This document shows, piece after piece, positions 41,880 to 52,754 of a stretch of DNA of 64,000 nucleotides; the first letter of the stretch is position 1, and each line of letters starts with the position of its first letter. The stretch spans positions 130,352,200-130,416,199 of the forward strand of contig CM045770.1 in assembly GCA_025200525.1 (NCBI GenBank), given 5' to 3'. Both the position numbers and the translations under genes were made by a program. The notes under the pieces are model-generated. The model searched no databases. It worked only from the letters and a program-made list of their open reading frames with translations, and had not been told where the DNA came from. The stretch comes from Camellia lanceoleosa (taxonomy: Eukaryota > Streptophyta > Magnoliopsida > Ericales > Theaceae).

Positions 41880-43819
41880 CTGGAGACAAAACTTGAGGGA
41901 ATTCTAGAGAGCTCACCAAAGAAGAGAAAAAGAAGGGAAAGAAGAGAGCTAGGAAGAACTTCAACAATTCAAGCCTTCAAGGTAGAAATTCCCTCCTAAT
42001 TTTATAAAATCAAGCTATGATACTCATGAAATTGTGGAACGTAGGTTGATCTCTAGGAGAAATCATGCCAAATCAGAAGTTTTGTTCATGAAAATAGGAG
42101 TTTAGAATATATGTGTCTTATTATGGAAGAATAGGATGATTTCACTCTCACACGCAACATGCATGCATAATTTCATGGAAAATTGTTTGAATAAACTTGA
42201 CATCTTGCATGGTTCTTCATTTGAAAATGAAATCTCCATGAATTTGGAGGATTAGAACCCAAACTTGCATGCTTTATGAACATTCATGTTAAATTCAAGA
42301 GTTTAATGTCTTACATGAAAATTGAGCTTCAATTGGAAGTTATGAGTCTTGATTAAAGTTAGATATTGTATATTGAACATGTTTTTGAAGAGTTTTGGAT
42401 GTTAAATTGCATGGAATTGAAATTAGAATTTGCAAAGGATGAGTTTCCAAACAAGAGCAATTTTTGAATTCAAGATTACCCAAAACCGCACATACAGCCT
42501 AGACCCCTGCATGTGTGGAAAACATGACATTTTAAAGCTTAGCTACTGCTTTAATTGCACGTGTGGGGCACACGTGCAGTGGTCATTCCACACGTGCCAC
42601 CATTACCCCTGCACGTGAGGTTTTCAGGTTGGTCCCAGTTTCATTTTCGCTCCATTTTTCTACCTTCCGGATCTCCGTTTGCATGGGTTTTTTTTTTAAG
42701 TGTTTTTCATGTGCATACGTATCTCATGAATATGAATGAAATAAAAAAACGAATAGAAATAACCGAACAAACAAGTAACGAAGAAACCGAATAAGTATAA
42801 GTACTAAACTAAATAGAAATGACTGAATGACATGAATGTAATTGAGTTGTGTGCTTGAATTTGTTTGTTTACGTCGGAAGCCGCATCTTATACATATAAT
42901 TCAAGGAGCCTACTATGAGTAACAATGTTATAAAGCTATGTTTAATTGTAATTATTTTCTAATCAATGAGCATCACTGTTTTTTGAAATGTGTTTACTGA
43001 ATGAATGATTGTCCTAATTTATGAACTGTACACATGGCATCCATAATAACTGTTACTGCTACTGTTACTGTTAATGTTACTGTTACCGTTAGCGTTACAG
43101 AGATCTCTGTCAGTTCCAATTCTTGGAACTATTGTTTACTGTATTGATGGCCATCAAATGACTATTCGGTCTTTAAGATCTATTGTATTGTTCTACTATT
43201 GGATATACCACGTATAACTGATATGATTTCAATCAATGCATGACATACTGCTTTGTGAACTGAATCATTACTGAAACTGATTGATTTTAAATGACTGTAA
43301 GGATGTCATTCATAACCACTTTACATAATTGTTATTTATTGGACCCTAGCTCACTATTTAATATATATATATATATATATATGTTGGTGATCAAGCACTC
43401 GATCAGTACCCAAACCCCGTTTTGTCAAGCCAACTACTGTACCTCACCGCGAGGTTCTGAACCGACACGTGTCAAGGCTTTTGGGTGTTTCTAATTTTCC
43501 CACTTGTGACTATGAGCATATGTTATAAAGTTTTTGTTTCAGAATTTTGTTTTGACTGCTTGGTTATTGGGATTTAATTCCCTCACTTATATTTTAGTTT
43601 GTACATAAATGTGACATGGACTTATGTGACTATCTGAATATATCATATAAGGTTTGTTTGTTCATGTAAATCCGCACAGCTCATTGGACGATATATTATG
43701 TTATTTATTGGCTTCCACTAGCCCCTATTATTGTATTACTGTTAAGCAGGCCTTTGGTAATCATGGTTTACGGACCGGTTATGACACTAAACCTATAAAG
43801 GCGGGTTTAGGGCGTGACA
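41462..43819 (+). repeat. gypsy element 5' LTR (2358 bp)
   Basis: TGTGACA...GTGACA ends. It contains a GA microsatellite at 41851-41875, a cluster of four CACGTG sites at 42558-42617, a TACTGTTACTG-type repeat at 43050-43100, and a TA run at 43363-43382. The short open frames within it are not conserved as proteins. Confidence 0.9.
42558..42617 (+). promoter_or_regulatory. four CACGTG (G-box) sites in a gypsy LTR
   Basis: CACGTG occurs at 42558-42563, 42571-42576, 42591-42596 and 42612-42617, in a locally GC-rich patch. G-box cores bind plant bZIP and bHLH factors. This part is absent from the truncated 3' LTR. Function in the LTR is inferred. Confidence 0.5.
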
Positions 43820-43822
43820 AAG

Positions 43823-43840
43823 TGGTATCAGAGCACGAGT
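43823..43840 (+). other. gypsy primer-binding site, initiator Met tRNA type
   Basis: TGGTATCAGAGCACGAGT begins three bases after the LTR end; TGGTATCAGAGC is the plant initiator-methionine primer core. Confidence 0.85.
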
Positions 43841-44009
43841 TATACCGCACACACGCGTCCAAATGAGCTATAGTGATGTCCTAGAAAGTAAAGTAGGGCA
43901 TTGGATAAGCATGTGTGAATGTGTGCGGATATGTTATATGTATATGTGTTAACATAAAAATGAGAACCATCTTTCGTATGTTTATTATTGCCATAGTTTA
44001 TATAGTGCA

Positions 44010-44863
44010 ATGGAGAATATAAGAAATATAGATTAAACTGAATCATCAGATGCAAGAATTGCACGGTTGGAAAGAATGGTAGAATTATTAATAGAATCAC
44101 TGAGACAACAACAACAGAATCAACAGCTCCCACCTCCTCCTCTGCCACCGGTTTAAGTTGAACCAAACAACGATGATAATATCATCGCTCTAACACAAAA
44201 GTTTAACAAAATGAAGCCACCAATGTTCCAAGGAGGTCTTGAGCCACTAAAAGCCGAAGCATGGATCTTAGAAACTGAAAAATTATTTGAAATATTCTCG
44301 TGTCATTGGCACAAAAAGTGTTATTGGCTACTTTCATGTTACAAGAAGAGGCAAGGCAATGGTGGATGCTCACCCGGGACAACAACGGTTCTATGACTTG
44401 GGCTCAGTTCAAAAAGGCATTCTATGACAAATATTTTCCCCAATGTGTTTGGGACCACAAAGTATCCTAGTTTGAACAGTTAAAGTAGGGTACTATGTTT
44501 GTGGCCAAATATGAAGCTAAATTTACGGAGATTGCTCGGTATACACCACATATGGTAAATAATGACTATAAAAAGGCCAAAAAAAATTGAGGGTGGACTC
44601 AATGTGGAAATACTTGTCCGGGTCAATGTTCTCAAATTAACCAAATATGTGGATGTTCTTGATAGAGCTATCATGTTTGAGGCGAATATTGTAGCTTTAA
44701 AGTAGGCCAAGACACCAATGGCTGATTGGAAGGGCAGAAGGCAAGGATTTAATTTCAAAAAGGGTAGGAACAACTCACAGAATAAGAAACAGAATACAGA
44801 GTCGATGGGTAGTGCCAGTCAACAGAACAATTCTACACCGCCTTGTCCAGAATGTGGTAGACA
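44010..44863 (+). pseudogene. gypsy Gag remnant
   Basis: Blocks in shifting frames read KMKPPMFQGGLEPLKAEAW, then EARQWWML, MTWAQFKKAFYDKYFP and KYEAKFTEIARYTPH, the retrotrans_gag domain of plant chromovirus-like gypsy elements. It ends with CPECGR, the first half of a CCHC knuckle, where the deletion joins LTR sequence at about 44863. Stops at about 44468 and 44485 also break it. Gag would form particles; this copy cannot. Confidence 0.8.
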
Positions 44864-45942
44864 GATCTCATGAACATGAATGAAATAAAAGAACGAATAG
44901 GAATAACCGAACAAACGAGTAACGAAGAAGCCGAATTAGTATAAGTACTAAACTAAATAGAAATGACTGAATGACATGAATGTAATTGAGTTGTGCTTGA
45001 ATTTGTTTATTTAGGTCAGAAGTCGCATCTTAAGCACGTAATTCAAGGAGCCCACTATGAGTAACAATGTTGTAAAGCTATGTTCAATTGTAATTTTTTC
45101 TAATCAACGAACGGCACTATTTTCTAGAATGTGCTTACTGAATGAATGATTGTCCTAATTTGTGAACTGTACTCATGGCATCCATAATAACTGTTACTAC
45201 TACTGTTAGTGTTACCGTTACAGAGATCTCTGTCTGTTCCAATTCTTGGAACTATTGTTTACTGTATTGATGGCCATCAAATGACTATTTAGTCTTTAAG
45301 ATCTATTGTATTGTTCTGCTATCGGATGTACCACGTATGGCTGATATGATTTCAATCAATGTACGAGATACTGCTTTGTGAATTGAATCATTACTAAAGC
45401 TGATTGATTTTAAATAAGTATAAGGACGTCATTCATAACCCCTTTACATAATTATTATTCACTGGGCCCTAGCTCACTATTTAATATATGTATGTAGGTG
45501 ATCAACCGCTAGATCAATCTTAGCGGCGCCGACCTGATCCCGTTTTGTCAAGCCAACTACTGTGCCTCACCTCAAGGTTCCGAACCGACATGTGTCAAGG
45601 CTTTTGGGTTTTTCTAATTTGCCCGCTTGTGATTATGATCATATGTTAGGAAGTTTTTGTTTCAAACTTTTGTTTTGACTATTTGGTTATTGGGAGTTAA
45701 TTCCTTAACTTATGTTTTAGTTTGTGCATAAATGTGACATGGACTTATGTGACTATCTGAATATATCATATAAGGTTTGTTTGTTTATGTAAGTCCGCAC
45801 AGCTCATTGGATGATATATTATGTTATTTATTGGCTTTCGCTAACCCCTATTATTGTATTACTGTTAAGCAGGCCTTTGGTAATTATGGTTTACTGACCG
45901 ATTATGACAGTAAACCTATAGGAGCAGGTTTGGGTCGTGACA
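44864..45942 (+). repeat. gypsy element 3' LTR, 5'-truncated
   Basis: Begins at ATCTCATGAACATGAATG, corresponding to 42723 in the 5' LTR, and ends GGTCGTGACA at 45942. About 1.08 kb remain of 2.36 kb. Confidence 0.9.
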
Positions 45943-46990
45943 GTCATCTACATAAACCAATAAGATAATACATTGTCCCATAGAATTACGCTTGATAAAA
46001 ACAAGTATGATTTGAATGGCACTGAACAAAACCCATGGAAATGATAACGGAACTGAAGCGACCAAACCATGCTCATGGATAATGTTTCAGACCATATAGT
46101 GATTTACGTAATTGACACACTTTCCCCGAATACTTCTCCTCAGCTTGAAAACCAAGTAGAGGATCCATATAAATCGTCTCAAGTAGATCCCCATGAAGGA
46201 ATGCATTCTTGACGTCAAGCTGATGAAGAGGCCAAGAATGTGATCTTTGTTTATAAGAGAGAGGAGGAGACGCACAAAAGTAAGCTTGGCAATAGAGGCA
46301 AAAGTGGCAGCAAAATTCTTGCCAGGATTTTGTGTGAAACCTTTGGCCACTAAGCGGGCCTTGTAATAGTCAAGTAAGCCATCTGCAAGATACTTGATAG
46401 TGAATACCCACTTGCAACTAACTGTGATTTCCTCAAGAGGTAAAGGTACAAGATCCCAAGTATGGTTCTATTTTAAGGCTGCAATCTCAGTCTGCATAGC
46501 CACTACCCAATTTGGATTCTGAAGGGCCTCTAACATAGAACAAGGAATAGGCTCTGAGTTAAGTTTGCCAAGGAAAGAGAGATAAGAGTCTGAAACCCTA
46601 TCATAGGAAAGATATTAAGAAATAGGATGATTAGTACTGCTCAAATAACTCAACCGCGCTGAAGGGTATCAAGCCCGAGGTGGGTTACGACGAGGAGGTA
46701 GAGGAGAGGGATAAGAGGTACCTTACCTGGAGATCAGAGAGGCGGCAAGGAGCAGTTGAAAGCGTAGGCGACGAGAGTATACCTACAGTGGAGGAAGCAA
46801 ATAAGGAGAAGGGTGAGGAGAAGGAAGGGAAACAACCTCAACCTCAACCTTAACCTCATCCACAATTGGCACCGGGTGAACACTAGAAGAAACGGATGTA
46901 AAGCCTGCAAAGGAGGGTTAGTACCAAAGTATGGAACATCTTCACAAAAAGTAACATCCAAAGTTTGATGAAAATGATGAGACACAGGAT
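45943..46990 (-). pseudogene. copia M RT N-terminal part and linker
   Basis: The piece at 46087-46350 begins AKGFTQNPGKNFAATFASIAK, the RT start, and later frames carry YGLK-like sequence and DDIILTG-like sequence toward the gypsy junction. Frames shift near 46250 and 46360. 46400-46990 is the variable, Pro/Ser-rich linker after integrase. Confidence 0.7.
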
Positions 46991-47770
46991 TATATCATCT
47001 ATACCCCTTGGATATGGAAGAGTGCCCTAAGAAAATACACCAAATGAACATGTCATCTAATTTAGTGCGAGTGGGACTCCGATTCTGAACAAAACAGGTA
47101 CACCCAAAGACACGAGGTAATATAGGAAACATAGTTGTAATTGGCATAAGAATATGGAACGGAGAAAGACCACGCAACACACGACTAGGTGTCTTATTAA
47201 TGAGGTAAACAACAGTGAGGAAAACCATCTACCAATAAGATTTAGAAACATGTATTCCCCAAAGGAGACAACGGATAACAAACATAATGTGATGGTTTTT
47301 GCATTCAGCAACACTAATTTGTTTAGGGGTCCGAGGACAATTAAATTGTTGAAGAATACCAGCTTGATAACGATGGTAACAAAATTCATGAGAAATATAT
47401 TCCCCACCATTATCAGAACGAATATTTCAAAAAATTGTCCAAAATTGAGTTTTAATCATTTTGTAAAAACTGAACAAAAATGGAGAACACTTCGGACTTA
47501 TGATGAAGAAGATAGACCCATGTGCACCGAGTGTAATCATCAATAAAGGTTACATAACATCTATAACCAGAAAAGGCAGTAACCGGTGAAGGCCCCCACA
47601 CATCAGAATGTATAAGGTCAAAGGCAGTAGGAGGACGAGTCATGTGAGGGATATAACTAGTACGAGTATGTTTAGACAACTCACAAACCATGCAATGAAA
47701 TTTAAAATCTTTGCAAGCTTTATTAAAATAGGGAAAAAAGATGACATAAATACTGAAAATTAACATGACC
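46991..47770 (-). pseudogene. copia M integrase
   Basis: 47452-47766 reads FHCMVCELSKHTR (zinc region), LIHSDVWGPSPV and FIDDYTRCTWVYLL, the first two integrase acidic motifs. 46995-47410 covers the remaining core and C-terminal parts in broken frames (VVYLINKTPSRVL, PFHIL, FGCTCFV). It is not translatable as one protein. Confidence 0.8.
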
Positions 47771-49323
47771 TATACGAGCATGCCAAAGTTCTAAAGTTTG
47801 AATATTAAAAACATAAGACAAAGACGCAGGCAAAATAGAGGCCTGCAAACTAGCTAAATAAGAAGGAGAAGGCTCGTCCGGTGGGTTTCAAAAGTAGTAA
47901 AGTCTATCACGCTCATAACCCTTGCCAAAAATCCTCTTCGAACTCAGGTCCTGTAAAAGACAAGAAGATGACAACACAATTAAACTATTTGGCAAGACGA
48001 CTAACAGATAAGAGATTATATGCAAAAGTGGGGACATATAAAACAGATGATAAAGTAAGGGTATGAGATAAAGACACGACACACTTATAATGAACAATAG
48101 CTAAAGAACCATCATCGAGGCAAACAGATTGGGCTATGGTATTAGGGATTGGAGAAGAAAGAAAGAAAAACTCACTTGTCATATGATCATTAGCCCTAGA
48201 ATCCAGAACCCATGAGGGACTAGCAGGCCGAACATGGAAAGCAGTAGATGTACCTGTAGCAACGGTGGCAACAGTGGAAGGTGATGGGCCATGAGAACTA
48301 GCAATGGATCCAAGCTAAACCTGAAGCTGACCAATCTAAGTCTGTAACTCCTGCAGGATAGCAAAAAGCATAGGAACAGGAGCAGCTTCCATTAAAGCAG
48401 CTGTGCGAGGGGTACTAGGACCATGAGAACGAGTAGAACGTTGCCTCAACTAAGGATGAAGTTTGAAGCAACGCGCCTTGACATGCCCAAAAGCGCCACA
48501 ATGATGGCAAGTAATGGAACCCAAAGAACCCTGAGAGCCAAATTTGACAGCAAGGGCCTTCTGATTAGATAAAACTAGAGAGACTGAAGGAGAGCTCGGC
48601 TGAACCAAACGCTAGCGACGTTCATCACTATCAATGATAACGAATGTCTTATAGAGGGACGACAACGGAGAGGTGTTTAAAATCTGAGTTCAAAGAGATT
48701 CGAACTCAGAGTTTAAACCGATCAAAAACTGGTAAATGTACTGGCAAGCAAGATGTTTGGACATAAGAGAAGCAGCAGCGGTAGGTCAATCATTCAAAGG
48801 TTCATATTGAGCCAATTCTTCCCAACAATCCTAAAGGTATCCAAAGAACTCGGGCACAGAAAGGCCCAAGGCAGACTAAGAGGCATGAGCAATATCCTGA
48901 TAAAGCTCAAAGATGCGAGCATCATTATGAGCATGGGCATACATCTGGGACAAGGCACACCAGAGGCTAGGGACTGTGACGCAATAAAGAAACATGTGAT
49001 AGATACAATCCCTTATAGAATTAAACATTCAACCCAAATAGTGCAATTATCAATATCTCACTGGGTTCGTTTAAGGCCAGTCTCATCAGGCTGGGTAGTA
49101 GAAGGCAAGAGCCAATGAGCTTTGCCCTTGCCCCCTAAATAAAGTTTAAGGGAACAGCTCCAATCGGCAAATTTTTCCCATTTGGCACCACATTTGTAAT
49201 GCGATGAACAGGAGTGTGGTGAGAAATAGAAAAATCAGAACCCATGGGAATACGTTTAACGGTCTCAGGAGAAGGAACGACATGAGGTGTCTCATCAGTC
49301 ATGGTCATAGGTTTGAAAGACAC
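47771..49323 (-). pseudogene. copia M Gag, knuckle and protease region
   Basis: A complete CCHC knuckle CHHCGAFGHVKARC is readable on the minus strand at about 48467-48508. Around 48130-48200 the sequence reads as the protease-side region (SWVLDSGAND-like order, W, D, G, decayed). Toward 49135-49323 the Gag start reads MTDETPHVVPSPETVKRIP. Several stops occur between. Confidence 0.65.
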
Positions 49324-49747
49324 ACAAAGTCACAGCAACACAGTCCAAAAAACAAAAACAAGAGGCCGGGAAAAAAACTCAATGGCCTATCTAATTAAAT
49401 ACGACCAAATAAAGCCAGTAGCCCACTCCACAAATAGGAGGGAAAAAAAATGCTCAACATATTAACTTGGAGCATCCAAACAAGGAAAAAAGGTATAACA
49501 AACCCTAGGGACAGAACCGAACTAGTCTCATTCACATAAGAGACTGGTTGGCACTCATATAGCCCTCGGCTGGGGAAGAGAGGCTGTCAGCTGGTGGGCA
49601 AGGACTGGGAAGGAGTTTAGACTAGCTAGGAGAGGAAGAGAGAGGTTGTCGGCTGGTGGATGGTGGTTGGAAAGGCGTTTCGGTGGTGGTTGGTTAAGAG
49701 AAAGAGGAAAAAAAAGGGTAGCTAGGGTTTTTTAGGCTTTGATACCA
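49324..49747 (-). other. copia M 5' leader and primer-binding site
   Basis: Non-coding leader. Its LTR edge reads TTGGTATCAAAGCC on the minus strand (49734-49747), the initiator-Met primer site with one change. Confidence 0.75.
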
Positions 49748-49968
49748 AGAAGAATAAAAGAATGAATTGGCTTAACCTCAATTGAGGTCAGCCCATGAAT
49801 ATATAGATTAATATGTACAATATTAGGAAACCGTACAAGATAGGACATATCATAGAAAATGAAATAAAATCAAGGCAATATAGACAAGGAAATAAAATCA
49901 AGGCCTAAACAATGCCCATAACAAAAAAGAGTCCTATTTTAAAATATTCTGTATACTATATTTCAACA
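49748..49968 (-). repeat. copia M 5' LTR
   Basis: 221-bp partner of 40289-40510, with clear sequence divergence between the pair, consistent with an older insertion than copia Y. Confidence 0.85.
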
Positions 49969-50007
49969 TATAATACAAAGTCATGTTATATAACTATTGA
50001 AAAATGA

Positions 50008-50142
50008 TTTGTGGCTCTAAAACTGCTGGCACTAATGGCACTAATTTCCTGTTTTGGTAATTTTGTTTTTTTTTTTTTTTCTTTACCTGATATAGAAATT
50101 AGTGCCATTAGTGCTCAAAAAATTAGTATCACAAATCACAAC
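50008..50142. repeat. short foldback element (MITE-like hairpin)
   Basis: The left arm GATTTGTGGCTCTAAAACTG ... GGCACTAATGGCACTAATTTC (50008-50050) is inverted at 50096-50138 (GAAATTAGTGCCATTAGTGC ... ATCACAAATC). The arms are about 43 bp with a few mismatches and the loop is about 45 bp including a T run. No coding capacity. Confidence 0.7.
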
Positions 50143-52754
50143 TGATAACTATTAGACCAAATGCATTTACAATTTTGGTTATTTTTAATTTTCGTTAGTA
50201 TTTTAGATTGGCTCCTTGCCTTCTAGCTTTTCAGTGCTTAGTCATTGGTTGATTCATGCTTTGTTTGTTATCTCAAAGTTTCATGTTTCTCCCTTCAGTT
50301 TCTAGATGAAACCTTTTGATCTGTACTTGTCATTGGTTCACCAATATACTTCTTTTGCCTTAAAATATATATATATATACACTATTACACGAAACGCCTT
50401 GGTTAATCTCTGTTAGCAATATATATTTTTTTAATAGGTAGATTACACTGAGCTCACTTGATATATAGTACAAGTAACTTTATAGTTTTGATATAATTAT
50501 ATGGACCTCCTTTCTAATAAAATGAAAGCTAAAATTAATTACAATGATTACCAAGGAAAAACATGTACATTTCAGTGTAAAATATATATTATTTTTCGTT
50601 CATATGACTAATAAATTATTGATGAAAAAATGGTTAATTATAAAATCTTAGAAGAGTCCAATATAATTATGCCAAAATTATAAAATTTGTTTTATTATTA
50701 TTTTTTTTAAATTCAAGAGAAGTTAGTATAATTTATCCATAAAATAAAGTAGCCTCTTATAAAGTAGAAATGATCAAACTAGCAATTAATTTATTTGAGC
50801 AGAGACTATTTTTTGAACAATAATATTATAAATTCAGACTTAATTATTTAAAATTATCATTTTATAATTTAAATTTATTTTATACATAAATCTCATACAA
50901 TATAAATTCAATCTCAACTATAAAATTTGATTCAGAATAAATCCGAGATCCATACATTTAAGTCATAAACTTATTCTTATTCTTATTCTTGTTTGAAGCC
51001 TTCCATCCATCTCCTGACAACTCATGATATTCCTCCAAATGAGAGATAGAGAGTGTTTCCAGCAGATGTTAAAAGTAATGAAAATGTGTGAGAACTCAAA
51101 AAGTATTCATAATTTTATTCACACTGATATAATAGAATATGTGTCAATTTTTAATTTATTACATAATTAATGATGGTGAATTCGATTCCCATACTATATC
51201 ATTATAGATAAATTTATAAATATAAATGTGTGAATCGCTAATATTACACATTATACTAACTTCTCTTCAATTTTAAAGCAAAAAAGCCCAAAATGACAGA
51301 GATTTCCAATGCAATTTCCCATTGCCTGCCTAAAAGGAAAATAAAAACGTTTGTATTTTATTGTCATAAATTTCAAAACTCAACACTTGCCTATTTTTAA
51401 ATATTTTCTTATTATTGTTAATATTTTCTATTAGAATTATGTTAATAATTTATACAAAATCACACATATATTAAAATTTTAAAATAATAATATTTTTATC
51501 TAGTGATGTCATTTGTATTTTACCACTATGATATATGAGACAAAATATAAATGAAATTACCAGATAAATATATTATTTTTTGAAAAGATAAAAAAATAAC
51601 CTAATTTTGTGTAAATTCCTAACAAAATTCTAATGGAAATATTAATTGTAACAACATAATATTTTGAGATGGTTAACTATTGAATTTTAAAATTCAACTG
51701 GGTAATGTTTAAACAAGTCATAGTTTAGCTACTCAAAGTTTATTTTAAAAAATATTCAAAAAAATTATTTGTGGTGGGAATTCATTTTAAATGTAATTTT
51801 TGACAATTTTTTTTTGGAATCCTACCTTTTTCATTTCTTTTTTTTTTTTTTTTCTAATGTAAAAAAGGAAGCTCCTTGGGAGTATCATTGCTTCCGCAAG
51901 CCCTAGCTCCTAGGTAACTCAAGTAAAAGTAGAACTCAATTTTGCATCTTATAAGTTTTAATCAGTTTAATAACTACATGTTAGAAAATGGTATTATACC
52001 AAAAAAAAAAAAAAAAAAAACCAATTTTGAACTAAAATTAGAGTGAGTTCTACATGTTCATTGTGACGGGTTTAAGGTACTACCTCTGTTAAAAGTATAT
52101 GAAATGGACAAGATTTCCTTCTAATATATTAAATGAAATGGGGGTCTACTTAAAGGAGATCGTAAGCTCAACTCAATGATGTAAATTGTTTGTTTTATAG
52201 AACTTGCTAAGTAAATTATTTATACCAAAATTAAATTGATAAGATATTAATAGCCACATGATCCGAGCATATTTATTTATTTTTAAAATAAACAATTAAT
52301 ATGATTTTGAAAACAAATTGTTACATTCTTATAAGACAAATGTGATCCAATAAAGTGGTTACTTCTATCTAATCCATCTAATTTTTTTCATATAAATAAC
52401 CTATTTAACACACCATATAAAATAAATAACTTAGGTCATTGGTTGGGCCTAAAGTGGCCCCACAGTTTCATTAATTGGACCCTAGGTGGAACATAGAATA
52501 CATATGCGAACATATGTGTCACATTTGTGTATTCTATGTTTAGAATTTTCTATGTTTCTAAGCTTTTCCATTAGACCCTGCATCCTCCATATTAAATATG
52601 TGAATATATATATATATAAATGCATGAAAATATGTATTAAAAATCTAAAATAAAATAAAATTAATCCTTCACCAATGCCCATTGAACGGTGATTAGTACC
52701 ACCCAAAAAGAAATTGTATAGAAACATATAAAAAAACAATTAAAATTTCAATTT
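50143..52754. other. AT-rich intergenic stretch
   Basis: I see no gene, RNA gene or bounded element in these 2.6 kb. There are homopolymer runs at 51836-51854 (T) and 52001-52020 (A). Confidence 0.4.

Larger units (their letters stand above)
41462..45942 (+). mobile_element. Ty3/gypsy element with a deleted pol and truncated 3' LTR
   Basis: It is flanked by a perfect 5-bp duplication GTCAT (41457-41461 and 45943-45947) and lies inside the RT of copia M. The 5' LTR (41462-43819) starts TGTGACAACC and ends GGCGTGACA; the primer-binding site follows at 43823. Only part of gag remains before an abrupt junction at about 44863 into the middle of the 3' LTR. The deletion removed the rest of gag, all of pol and about 1.27 kb of the 3' LTR. 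The family also supplied the LTR fragment at 571-1481. Confidence 0.9.
40289..49968 (-). mobile_element. Ty1/copia retrotransposon M with short LTRs, interrupted by a gypsy element
   Basis: The short LTRs are 40289-40510 and 49748-49968, both running AGAAGAATAAAAGAATG to TATTTCAACA on the plus strand. The primer-binding site (minus TTGGTATCAAAGCC, 49734-49747) and the purine tract (minus GAGGGGGAA, 40511-40519) lie at the expected inner edges. Flanks TATAC (40284-40288) and TATAA (49969-49973) match at four of five bases. Coding parts read gag, integrase, RT, RNase H on the minus strand, with many stops. The gypsy insert at 41462-45942 splits the RT. Confidence 0.88.
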
